Positions 54,935 to 64,000 of a stretch of 64,000 bases of DNA are shown piece after piece. Source of the stretch: Hydrogenophaga palleronii_A (GTDB taxonomy: Bacteria > Pseudomonadota > Gammaproteobacteria > Burkholderiales > Burkholderiaceae_C). How positions within the stretch are numbered: position 1 is the stretch's first letter; each line of letters starts with the position of its first letter. Under the pieces are notes generated by a model. The model made no database searches, was not told the origin of the DNA, and saw nothing but the letters and a program-made list of their open reading frames with translations. The position numbers were made by a program, and so were the translations under genes. The stretch lies in NCBI RefSeq assembly GCF_031457455.1, contig NZ_JAVDWU010000008.1, positions 62,001-126,000 on the forward strand, given 5' to 3'.

Positions 54935-55803
54935 GCGAATCACCGACCGTGACCGAAGACGACACCTCGTTTGTGCCGCAACTGGATGCCCGCCAGCGCG
55001 CCATGCTGGCGGAGATGGGGGTGCGCGTCTGGGCGCCCAAGCCAAGACCCGCCGCCGTGGCTGTGGACGCCGGAGTTGCTGCACCGGCGTCGCCCGGCGC
55101 TGCGCCGGCTCCGAAGGAGGCGCCCGATGCCGTGGCGCATCGACCCGCCGAACGTGCGCCTACGCCTGTCGCCCGGCCTGCTGCCGTTCCGTCACCCGTT
55201 CCCGCGCAGGCCGACGCCGGGGGCAAGCGCCCGGCTGGCATCGAAACCATGGACTGGCCAACGCTGCAAGCCGCCGTGGCAGGCTGCCGGGCCTGCGGCT
55301 TGTGCCAGGGCCGAACGAACACCGTGTTTGGCGTGGGCGACACGCAAGCGGACTGGATGATCGTGGGTGAAGCACCGGGCGAAAACGAGGACCGGCAGGG
55401 CGAACCGTTCGTTGGCGCGGCCGGCCAGCTGCTCGACAACATGCTGCTTGCGGTGGGCCGCAGCCGCACCGGTGAGGGCGAAAAGGGCGCCTACATCGCC
55501 AACGTGCTCAAGTGCCGCCCCCCCGCCAACCGCAACCCGCAGCCCGCGGAAGTGGTCCAGTGCGAACCCTACCTGGCGCGCCAGGTGGCGCTGGTGAAGC
55601 CCAGGGTCATCGTCGCCATGGGCCGCTTCGCCGTGCAGTCCCTGCTGAAAACCACCGATCCCATCGGCCGCCTTCGGGGCCAGGTGCACCGCTACGAAGG
55701 CGTGCCCGTGATCGTCACTTACCACCCGGCCTACCTGCTGCGCACACCCACCGACAAAGGCAAGGCTTGGGCAGATCTTTGTCTGGCGATGGAACAGATG
55801 TGA
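54931..55803 (+). CDS. Uracil-DNA glycosylase, family 4
   Basis: DNA-repair glycosylase removing uracil, about 290 residues. The first 100 are a low-complexity Ala/Pro-rich linker (PAAVPSPVPAQADAGGKR). The catalytic domain has CRACGLCQ (iron-sulfur cysteines) near 112, VGEAPGENEDRQGEPFVGAAG near 145, NVLKCRPPANRNPQPAEVVQCEPYL with two more cysteines near 190, and the HPAYLLR motif near 268. Overlaps rimI by 4 bp and completes that operon. Confidence 0.92.
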   Translation: MSESPTVTEDDTSFVPQLDARQRAMLAEMGVRVWAPKPRPAAVAVDAGVAAPASPGAAPAPKEAPDAVAHRPAERAPTPVARPAAVPSPVPAQADAGGKRPAGIETMDWPTLQAAVAGCRACGLCQGRTNTVFGVGDTQADWMIVGEAPGENEDRQGEPFVGAAGQLLDNMLLAVGRSRTGEGEKGAYIANVLKCRPPANRNPQPAEVVQCEPYLARQVALVKPRVIVAMGRFAVQSLLKTTDPIGRLRGQVHRYEGVPVIVTYHPAYLLRTPTDKGKAWADLCLAMEQM

Positions 55804-55805
55804 AC

Positions 55806-55911
55806 ACCCCCCTGCGCCGCTGACGCGGCTTCCCCCCTCTCTTGCGCCTTCGGCTTGGAGGGGGGACGCACCCTGTGGCCCGGCGGAGCCGGTTCCACGG
55901 GTGCCCTGGAC
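55806..55911 (-). repeat. Intergenic repeat family A, copy 9
   Basis: Begins 3 bp after the UDG stop: ccccctgcgccgctgacgcg, hairpin arms ccccctctcttgcgcc/ggcttggaggggg, then ggcccggcggagccggttcc. Nearly identical to copy 5. Confidence 0.8.
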
Positions 55912-56002
55912 TGAGGCATTTCACTCCGGAAAGGCTTCGGTACTCCCTCCCTGGAAGGGCGCATCTCGCGTCGGTGGAGGCTGCGCTCCGGACAAAGGCC
56001 CC

Positions 56003-56040
56003 CACCCCAACCCTCCCCCAGCGGGGGAGGGAGTGAAGGC
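56003..56040. repeat. Intergenic repeat family B, copy 3
   Basis: ccccaaccctcccccagcgg followed by gggagggagtgaagg, the same hairpin and tail as the copies at 5.05 and 16.85 kb. Just before the EamA gene end. Confidence 0.6.
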
Positions 56041-56056
56041 ACAGCGGTGGTGCGCG

Positions 56057-56932
56057 CTACCTCTTCGGTAAGAGAACGCTCGCAATCGCCACCATCACCA
56101 ACCCCACCGCAGCCCAATCCTGCCAATGCAACACCTCCCCCAGCCACCAAGCACCACTGAACACCCCCAGCACGGGAATGAACATGACCGACAGGGTCGA
56201 AGCGATGGGGGGCAGGTCGCGTGCCATCATCAGCCAGGCCACCTGGGCAAAGGCGAACACGCCCAGCGCGTTGTACACAATGGCCGACCAGACGGCCGGT
56301 GTGGGCATCGCCCAGGCTTCGCGCTCGAAGATGACGGCCAGTGCGGTGGTCCACAAGGCGGTGAAAAAGGTCATCCAGAACGACAGCGCCAGCGTGGGGT
56401 GAGGGATCTTCGTGCGGCGCATCAACTGCGTGCCCACCGCCCAGGCCACCGCAGCCACCAGCATCATGAACACACCGGCAGGCCTGCCGGTGAGCTGCGT
56501 CATCTCGTGCCACAGCAGCAGCACCACGCCCAGTGCGGCGGCAGCCACCCCGCCCCAGGCCCGGCCGGGCAGGCGCTGACCGAACCACCAGGCGCCGATC
56601 ACGGCAGAAAAAACCGGCATGGTGTAACCCAGGATGGCCGCGCGGCCGCTGGAGAGCGTCTGGATCGCCAGAATGGCCAGCGTGTGCCAGACCAGCATGT
56701 TGAACACCGTGAGCACCGCGAGTTCGGGCCAGTGCGCCCGTTCGATGCGGAACGGCACCCGCCGCCACACCAGCACCGCGCCCAGCACCGGCAGGCCGAT
56801 CCACATGCACAGGCCGCGGAAGGTGAGCGGCGGGAAACCCGTCACGCCCAGCTTCATGATGGGCCAGTTGACGCCCCATACCAGCGTGATCAGGATGAGC
56901 AGGGTGAGTTGCTGGCGGGAGAGGGCGTGCAT
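56057..56932 (-). CDS. EamA/DMT family transporter
   Basis: Inner-membrane drug/metabolite exporter-type protein of 291 residues with ten predicted helices in two EamA repeats. First repeat begins LTLLILITLVWGVNWPIMKL with FRGLCMWIGLP; second begins GVFMMLVAAVAWAVGTQLMRR. Typical RhaT/YddG-like length. Substrate unknown. The ATG at 56932 is chosen; the longer open frame upstream is antisense to pyrF. Divergent from pyrF. Confidence 0.88.
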   Translation of the reverse strand: MHALSRQQLTLLILITLVWGVNWPIMKLGVTGFPPLTFRGLCMWIGLPVLGAVLVWRRVPFRIERAHWPELAVLTVFNMLVWHTLAILAIQTLSSGRAAILGYTMPVFSAVIGAWWFGQRLPGRAWGGVAAAALGVVLLLWHEMTQLTGRPAGVFMMLVAAVAWAVGTQLMRRTKIPHPTLALSFWMTFFTALWTTALAVIFEREAWAMPTPAVWSAIVYNALGVFAFAQVAWLMMARDLPPIASTLSVMFIPVLGVFSGAWWLGEVLHWQDWAAVGLVMVAIASVLLPKR

Positions 56933-57019
56933 CCGGTGATCGTAGATGATGGAAGGCGCCGGGGCGTGTCGCCGAAGGGTGCGGGCGGGTGGCCGCGGAG
57001 CCCCTCGTAAAATCGCCGC

Positions 57020-57859
57020 ATGACCTTTCTCGACATGCTGCGCCACGCTGAGCGCCAGAACCGTTCCCTGCTCTGCGTGGGCCTGGACCCGGACCCGGCG
57101 AAATTTCCCGACCGCTTCAAGGGCGATGCCAGCCGCATCTACGACTTCTGCGCCGCCATTGTCGAAGCCACCGCCGACACCGCCATCGCCTTCAAGCCGC
57201 AGATCGCCTACTTCGCCGCCCACCGCGCCGAAGAACAACTGGAGCGGCTGATGGCACACATGCGTGCCGTGGCGCCCCAGGTGCCGGTGATCCTGGACGC
57301 CAAACGCGGTGACATCGGCAGCACCGCCGAGCAATACGCCATCGAAGCCTTCGAGCGCTATGGGGCAGACGCGGTCACGCTCTCGCCCTTCATGGGCTTT
57401 GATTCGGTGCAGCCCTACCTGAAACACCATGGCAAGGGTGCTTTCCTGCTGTGCCGTACCTCCAATCCCGGTGGCGACGACCTGCAGAACCAGCACCTGG
57501 CATTCACTGAAGGAACCCCTCGCGTCTATGAACACATCGCTCGTCTCGCCCAGGGCCCATGGAATCTCAACGGCCAACTTGGACTGGTTGTCGGCGCCAC
57601 CTACCCTGACGAGATTGAGCGTGTGCGCGAGATTGCGCCCACGTTGCCCCTGCTGATCCCCGGTGTTGGCGCGCAGGGTGGCGATGCCGTGGCTACAGTG
57701 CGGGCCGGCTGGCGCCAAAAAGACGGGCAGACCACCGGCCCGATCATCGTCAACTCGTCGCGTGCCATCCTGTATGCGTCGGGCGGCGACGATTTTGCAG
57801 AGGCGGCCAGGCGCGAGGCCCTGCGCACGCGCGACCTGCTGGAAGCCGCCAAGGGCTAG
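57020..57859 (+). CDS. pyrF: Orotidine 5'-phosphate decarboxylase (type 2)
   Basis: Last step of UMP synthesis. 279 residues of the longer type-2 subfamily. LLCVGLDPDPAKFPDRF near 18, AFKPQIAYFAAH near 60, catalytic DAKRGDIGSTAEQYA near 92, NPGGDDLQNQ near 150, and the phosphate-binding LIPGVGAQGGDA and IVNSSRAILYA near 245. The ATG at 57020 opens the fold. Confidence 0.95.
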   Translation: MTFLDMLRHAERQNRSLLCVGLDPDPAKFPDRFKGDASRIYDFCAAIVEATADTAIAFKPQIAYFAAHRAEEQLERLMAHMRAVAPQVPVILDAKRGDIGSTAEQYAIEAFERYGADAVTLSPFMGFDSVQPYLKHHGKGAFLLCRTSNPGGDDLQNQHLAFTEGTPRVYEHIARLAQGPWNLNGQLGLVVGATYPDEIERVREIAPTLPLLIPGVGAQGGDAVATVRAGWRQKDGQTTGPIIVNSSRAILYASGGDDFAEAARREALRTRDLLEAAKG

Positions 57860-57865
57860 GGCTGT

Positions 57866-57889
57866 TCGCCTGCTGTTTCGCGCAGGCGA
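57866..57889 (+). terminator. Hairpin after pyrF
   Basis: tcgcctgc (57866-57873) and gcaggcga (57882-57889) form a perfect 8 bp stem with an 8-base loop 6 bp after the pyrF stop. A short T-run (ggtttt) follows about 7 bases later, so termination is plausible, not certain. Confidence 0.5.
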
Positions 57890-57957
57890 CACCGGTTTTC
57901 CCCACAGGGGCATCCGGTCTGACTACCATGCGGGATGACATCTGATCGAGTTGCCGC

Positions 57958-58575
57958 ATGAAGCTCTACGTTGCCTCCCGAGCGCCCAACCCACGCCGCG
58001 TGCTGATGTTCCTGGTGGAAAAGAACATCAACGGCCTGGAACTGGTACAGGTGGACCTGAATGAGCAGGAGCACAAGGCCGACACCTACAGGGCCAAAAG
58101 CCCGCTCTCCCGGGTGCCGGCGCTGGAGCTGGACGATGGCCGGGTGCTCACCGAGTCCCGCGCCATCTGCACCTACATGGAGTCGCTGCACCCCGAACCC
58201 AACCTGATGGGGGTGAACGCCGAAGAGCGCGCGTTCATCGAAATGGCGGACCGGCGCATGGAGTGGCACCTGATGCTGCCCGCCGCCAATTGCATCCGCC
58301 ACACCCACCCCGGCCTGGCGGTGCTGGAACAGCCACAGTTTGCCGACTTCGGTCAGTCGCAAATCCAAAAATTCATGGAGTCGGCGACCTGGCTCGACGC
58401 CGAACTGCAACGCCAGCCCTGGGTGGCAGGCGAGCGCTTCACCATCGCCGACATCACGGCGTTCTGCACCATCGAATTCGCCCGCCTGATGCGCTTCAAA
58501 CCCGCCGACGCCGGCCTGCACGCGCTGCAGGCCTGGCGAGACAAGGTGGCGGCTCGCCCTAGCGGAAAAGTGTAG
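57958..58575 (+). CDS. Glutathione S-transferase family protein
   Basis: A 205-residue protein with thioredoxin-like N-domain (MKLYVASRAPNPRRVLMFLV, SRVPALELDDGRVLTESRAI with the cis-Pro and Glu-Ser glutathione-binding pair) and an all-helical C-domain ending with WVAGERFTIADITAFCTIEF, the GST N-capping motif. No catalytic Ser/Cys is obvious at the usual position (SRAPNPR). Substrate unknown. Confidence 0.9.
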   Translation: MKLYVASRAPNPRRVLMFLVEKNINGLELVQVDLNEQEHKADTYRAKSPLSRVPALELDDGRVLTESRAICTYMESLHPEPNLMGVNAEERAFIEMADRRMEWHLMLPAANCIRHTHPGLAVLEQPQFADFGQSQIQKFMESATWLDAELQRQPWVAGERFTIADITAFCTIEFARLMRFKPADAGLHALQAWRDKVAARPSGKV

Positions 58576-58660
58576 CCCCCCCGCGCCGCCTTCGGCGTCA
58601 CCCCCCGGAGGGGGACGCACCTGGCGGCCCGGCAAAGCCGGTTCCGCGGGTGCCCTGGAA
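58576..58660 (-). repeat. Intergenic repeat family A, copy 10
   Basis: Starts at the GST stop: ccccccgcgccgccttcggc, cacccccggaggggg-type hairpin and ggcccggcaaagccggttcc. Faces copy 11 across about 120 bp in inverted orientation. Confidence 0.8.
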
Positions 58661-58783
58661 GGGGTGTGTCGCGCGCCGGAGACTTCGCCTGCAGTTCTTG
58701 GACCGAGGCTCCAATTCGACACCCCGGGGTGCAAGTTCATGGGCCACTCCGGAGCGCGGTCCGTCCCGCCAGCAGCAGCCTTA

Positions 58784-58867
58784 TCCAGAGCACCCGTGGA
58801 ACCGGCTTTGCCGGGCCACTGGGTGTGCCCCCTTCAGGGGGGTGACGCCGAAGGCGGCGCGGGGGGT
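58784..58867 (+). repeat. Intergenic repeat family A, copy 11
   Basis: ccgtggaaccggctttgccg, cccccttcaggggggtgacg and cgaaggcggcgcggggggtt, ending at the stop of the minus-strand thioesterase. Inverted relative to copy 10, so the whole GST-thioesterase gap is one large inverted repeat. Confidence 0.8.
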
Positions 58868-59313
58868 TACTCTAGCGGAGCGGGTCTTGTGCTGTCGAAC
58901 TGGGCGCGGGCGCTGCTGGCCAGTGCCATTTCGCCCGGGGTTTCGGGCGTCCAGCGGTCCACTGGCAAGGGATTGCCTTTGGCGTCGACGGCGATCAGCA
59001 CCACCAGGCATTCGGCGGTCTTCTCCAGGCGTCCGTCGCTGAGGTCGCCGCTGTGCAGGTCGACCGTGATGTTCATGTTGGTCTCGCCGGTGAAGGCCAA
59101 GCGTGCGCGGACTTCGACCAGTTCGCCCACCTTGACCGAGCGGTGAAACCGGATGCTGCTGATGTAGACCGTGCGGCAGGCACTGCGGGACCAGGTGGTG
59201 GCGCAGGCATGTGCCGCGTCGTCCAGCCACTTCATCACGGTGCCGCCGTGCACCAGACCACCCGGGCCAGCCAGGCCCGGTTCAACGAGAAATCTCAGGG
59301 TGATGGACGCCAT
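58867..59313 (-). CDS. Acyl-CoA thioesterase (hotdog fold)
   Basis: A 148-residue thioesterase of the YciA/BACH type: GLVHGGTVMKWLDDAAHACA near 19 (catalytic-type Asp in the long helix), VYISSIRFHRSVKVGELVEV near 50, and the ECLVVLIAVDAKGNPLPV strand. Cleaves acyl-CoA to free acid and CoA; chain preference unknown. Confidence 0.9.
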   Translation of the reverse strand: MASITLRFLVEPGLAGPGGLVHGGTVMKWLDDAAHACATTWSRSACRTVYISSIRFHRSVKVGELVEVRARLAFTGETNMNITVDLHSGDLSDGRLEKTAECLVVLIAVDAKGNPLPVDRWTPETPGEMALASSARAQFDSTRPAPLE

Positions 59314-59382
59314 GGGAACTCCCTGCAGTGCACAGTTGGGGAGCCATTGTGGTCTGGCTCGGCATCTTTTGCCAAGCCCCGG

Positions 59383-60927
59383 TCATTTGGCGGGGTTGAT
59401 CACCTCCACAGAAAGTGGTTTTTTCAACAGCTTGCGCTCTACCTGCGGCAGGTCTTTCAGGCCGTCCTGGATCTGCGCTTGCGCCTGTGCGCGCAGTGTC
59501 TGCGCCTCTGGCAAGGGACAGTCCGCCAACAGGGTTTGTGCCGTGCTCAAGTCGTTGAGATGGCCGAGCAGGTCCTGCACCTTGGCGAGTGTCGCGGTGC
59601 TGCGGGCCACGTGTTTGGGTCGCAAGAGGCTGGCAAGGAACGACTGGGCGTAGCGCAGTTTCTTCAGCTCGATGCGCAGTTCGTGACGGCCTTCGGGACC
59701 GGCCTGCAGTGCGCGCCGCACCTCGCGTCGCAGTCGCTGATGGCGCCGCATCAGGTGTTTGCCGGCCCACTCTGCCAGAGACGATTCGGGCAGGTCGTCC
59801 GTGGGCAGGGCCAGCACGGCACGGGTGAAAGCCAGCAGGTTCGAGGTGTGGGTGGGGTGCCTGAGTTGTGCCAATGCCAGGCGGTTGGCTGCGCGCCTCT
59901 GGTCTTCTACCCATGCCATCAACCCGTCGCCGGGCGCTCCGCCCGCAGCAGCGCCGAGCAAAGCGGGCAGGCTCTCCGTGGCCAGCACGTCCCAGTTGCG
60001 CGCCTCGCCCAGCGCGTGCGCCGTCAGACGCCACTGCGCCTGCCAGTGTGCGGTGAACCGGCGTGGCAGAAAGGGCGCAAAAAGGCGAAGGCCGGTGCGC
60101 AGTCGCCGCAGGGCGATGCGGGACTGGTGAATGAATTCCGGGTCGGGCAAGGCGTCAGCACCGGTTTGCAGCAGACCGGCCACGTTGGTCTGGAGGTGGC
60201 TGATGCAGCTGAGCGCCGCGCACCGGAAGGCGCTCACGGTCGACATGTCGTCCCGGAGCGTGAGCGCTTGTGCCGGTGCGGGCTGTATTTTCTGCCCGAG
60301 GAACAGCGCCAGCCCCCGCTCGGCTTTGCTGCGGTCCACGGGGTGCAGCCAGATGCCGCTGGCGGCGTCGCCGCCGGGACCCAGGGCCAGGGTGTGGGCC
60401 AGATCCAGCAGCGCATCGGAGGGGCCTGACTTCAGCTCCAGCTCCAGTTCCAGCAGGGTTTCCTGGTGCGGGCCCTGGCCGTCGCCGGTGGTGATCCGGC
60501 CCTGATCGAGTGCGACCTCGATGTGCGCCTCGCCCAGGTGCAACTGCCAGGTGTGGCGCTCGAAGTCTGTGCGGAACACCGGGACCAGTTGCCAGGCCAG
60601 CGCAGAGAGTGACGATGCGAGCGCTTCGTCATCGACCAGCGCGGCGAAGTCGAACTGACCCGGCCGGGTGGGCGCTTCCCATTCCTGGCGCTGGCTCAGC
60701 CCACCGACCGAGCTGCCCGCCGTTTTGACCGTGAGCAGGGTGCGCCGGCCCACCTGACGCTCCCGCACCGCGATGCGTTGGCTCATGAGGGCGAGGGTGG
60801 AGGTGTCGAAATAGGTGTTGAGCAGGCGTTCCCGGCGGGGCTTTTGAGCCGCGAGCAGGGGGTGGGCCTTCAGTCTGGGCACGTCATTTGCCCTCAAAGC
60901 CAGCTTGAGCTCGATTTCCAGTGACAT
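59383..60927 (-). CDS. CYTH and CHAD domain protein
   Basis: A 514-residue protein. N-terminal CYTH domain (about 1-200) begins with the hallmark EIELKLAL and has NTYFDTSTLAL and the RIAVRERQVG Arg-rich strand, as in inorganic triphosphatases (E. coli YgiF). C-terminal CHAD domain (about 225-510) is helical with conserved histidine/arginine segments (FIHQSRIALRRLRTGLRLF, GRHELRIELKKLRYAQSFL), known to bind polyphosphate. The ATG at 60927 is chosen over a TTG seven codons upstream. Divergent from the MipA/OmpV gene. Confidence 0.92.
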   Translation of the reverse strand: MSLEIELKLALRANDVPRLKAHPLLAAQKPRRERLLNTYFDTSTLALMSQRIAVRERQVGRRTLLTVKTAGSSVGGLSQRQEWEAPTRPGQFDFAALVDDEALASSLSALAWQLVPVFRTDFERHTWQLHLGEAHIEVALDQGRITTGDGQGPHQETLLELELELKSGPSDALLDLAHTLALGPGGDAASGIWLHPVDRSKAERGLALFLGQKIQPAPAQALTLRDDMSTVSAFRCAALSCISHLQTNVAGLLQTGADALPDPEFIHQSRIALRRLRTGLRLFAPFLPRRFTAHWQAQWRLTAHALGEARNWDVLATESLPALLGAAAGGAPGDGLMAWVEDQRRAANRLALAQLRHPTHTSNLLAFTRAVLALPTDDLPESSLAEWAGKHLMRRHQRLRREVRRALQAGPEGRHELRIELKKLRYAQSFLASLLRPKHVARSTATLAKVQDLLGHLNDLSTAQTLLADCPLPEAQTLRAQAQAQIQDGLKDLPQVERKLLKKPLSVEVINPAK

Positions 60928-61070
60928 GGGGACACGGGTTGATGTCAAAAAAGGAGTCTGACAGTGTTGGAAAGAATCATCTACCGCAGCACATCCGGGA
61001 TGTCGAAGTGTTGTTCAGACGACGCAGTCGCTTACAAATGGGCCTGGCGCGCCCGATAAGATGCAGACCC

Positions 61071-61901
61071 ATGGTGTTTTCTCAACTGACCCGTCCCTCT
61101 CTGTCCGCCCTGGTGTTGGTCACACCCTTGTGGGCCCTTGCCGAAGAAACCAAGGAAGATCGGCACCCCAAGGACTATCTGGTCGGTGCTTCGGTCGTGT
61201 CCTCGACCGCGCACATTGGGGCCGGGGAGCGCAAGACCAGCCTCAAACCTGTCTGGTATTTTCAGGTGGGCCCTTTGAGGGTGTCCCGCTCGCAAGGCAG
61301 CACGCTGCTGGGAGCGGGGCGCCGCTCGGGTGAAACGGGCGTGAGCGCTGAGCTGCTCGCCGCTCAGGACTGGAACATCGGGCTTTCCTTGCGGGTGGAC
61401 AATGGTCGCACCTTCGACGACGAGCCGCTGTTTCGCGGCCTGCCCGATATTCGAACCACCGTGCGGGCTCGCGTGTCTGCGCACCGACCCGTGGGTGAGC
61501 GCTGGTCATGGAACGTCAACATGGACCAGGACATCATGGGCAAGGGCGGCGGCATGCGGGCCGGTGGCGGCGTGAGCTACCGCTACCCGGTGTCGGAAGC
61601 CACCCAGCTGGACTTCGGCCTCTCGGCCGGCTGGGCAGATGCCCGGTACATGAGGACCCATTTCGGCATCTCGCCCGAAGCCGCTCAATTGGTCGGTCGC
61701 GCACCCTACGCTCTGGGCAGCGGTTGGGAAGGCATTCAAGCGGGCGCCAAGTTCACCACGGCGATCAGCCAGCGCTGGGTGGTGTTCGGCGGTGTGGACC
61801 TGTCGCGCCTGCAGGGTGATGCAGCCCGCAGCCCGCTGGTGGGCCGTCCCATCACACACAGCGTGAACCTGGGAATCGCCTACCGCAATCGAAGGCGGTA
61901 G
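61071..61901 (+). CDS. MipA/OmpV family outer membrane protein
   Basis: A 276-residue beta-barrel protein with a signal peptide (LSALVLVTPLWALAEE). It resembles MltA-interacting protein MipA/OmpV: YLVGASVVSSTAHIGAGERK, the FQVGPLRVSRSQGSTLLG strand, FRGLPDIRTTVRARVSA, and a C-terminal strand VNLGIAYRNRRR. In E. coli MipA scaffolds wall-synthesis enzymes, but the role of most homologues is unknown. The ATG at 61071 is preferred over earlier starts because the signal peptide begins there. Confidence 0.82.
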   Translation: MVFSQLTRPSLSALVLVTPLWALAEETKEDRHPKDYLVGASVVSSTAHIGAGERKTSLKPVWYFQVGPLRVSRSQGSTLLGAGRRSGETGVSAELLAAQDWNIGLSLRVDNGRTFDDEPLFRGLPDIRTTVRARVSAHRPVGERWSWNVNMDQDIMGKGGGMRAGGGVSYRYPVSEATQLDFGLSAGWADARYMRTHFGISPEAAQLVGRAPYALGSGWEGIQAGAKFTTAISQRWVVFGGVDLSRLQGDAARSPLVGRPITHSVNLGIAYRNRRR

Positions 61902-61902
61902 G

Positions 61903-61999
61903 CCCACCCCCGTTGCTTGCTCGCTGCGCGTAGCCGCATCCCCTCTCAAGGGGGCGATACCTGTGGCCCGGCAAAGCCGGTTCCACGGTATCCCTGGAA
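61903..61999 (-). repeat. Intergenic repeat family A, copy 12
   Basis: Begins 2 bp after the MipA stop: cccacccccgttgcttgctc (variant), catcccctctcaagggggcg, then ggcccggcaaagccggttcc. The first block has diverged. Confidence 0.65.
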
Positions 62000-62046
62000 C
62001 AAGGCATTTCGCTCCGGAAGCAATGACTCCGCTTCCCGTTCCTGCC

Positions 62047-64000
<1,954 letters not shown>

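Overview
The window is high-GC DNA (apart from visibly AT-richer stretches near 30-31 kb) that reads as a chromosome segment of a betaproteobacterium of the Comamonadaceae/Burkholderiales type. This is inferred from the gene repertoire (pyk and class II Calvin-type fba, purC, purE-purK, family-4 uracil-DNA glycosylase after tsaB-rimI, MipA/OmpV) and from a family of G/C-rich intergenic repeats. The genus is not proven; Hydrogenophaga or a relative would fit.

Layout. (1) 1-6083: central metabolism on the + strand: pyruvate kinase, fructose-bisphosphate aldolase, a PHB-depolymerase-type esterase and purC, plus a divergent DUF481 outer-membrane-type protein. (2) 6264-26663: a sugar-acid regulon. 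Thirteen consecutive minus-strand genes (araE, ytfQ, chvE, gguA, gguB, ytfR, ytfT, yjfF, araC, araD, dgoK, dgoA, dgoD) encode two sugar ABC importers and two oxidative catabolic branches: L-arabonate to alpha-ketoglutarate, and D-galactonate to pyruvate plus glyceraldehyde-3-phosphate. A divergent LysR regulator (GbpR-like) and a second cluster (sugar 1-dehydrogenase, lactonase, aldose 1-epimerase) supply control and the shared first oxidation steps. (3) 26639-29264: a LysR gene divergent from methylmalonate-semialdehyde dehydrogenase. (4) 29265-33664: an accessory stretch with inverted repeats, a possible transposase remnant, two orphan small genes and a helix-turn-helix/Fic protein behind a double palindrome. 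(5) 33693-47081: an iron-acquisition island resembling the Bordetella alcaligin system: alcA-alcS-alcB-alcC-alcD-alcE, a TonB-dependent transducer receptor, a FecI/FecR pair, a second ECF sigma factor and two Fur-box-like sites. It is bracketed by a broken and an intact copy of the same aldo/keto reductase gene, with an IS5-type transposase scrap at one edge. (6) 47243-64000: housekeeping genes: thioredoxin-fold co-chaperone, purE-purK, threonylcarbamoyl-AMP synthase, SemiSWEET, PBP4-type carboxypeptidase, tsaB-rimI-UDG, EamA transporter, pyrF, GST, thioesterase, CYTH-CHAD, MipA/OmpV, and uvrA running off the right edge.

The most notable content is the alcaligin-like island, whose control looks rewired to cell-surface signalling (ECF sigma/anti-sigma) instead of the AraC-type AlcR known from Bordetella, together with evidence of duplication at its borders. 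Also notable are the interleaving of two complete sugar ABC systems in one operon and an HTH-Fic protein whose Fic motif lacks the catalytic histidine. About a dozen copies of a 70-110 bp repeat lie immediately beyond gene ends.
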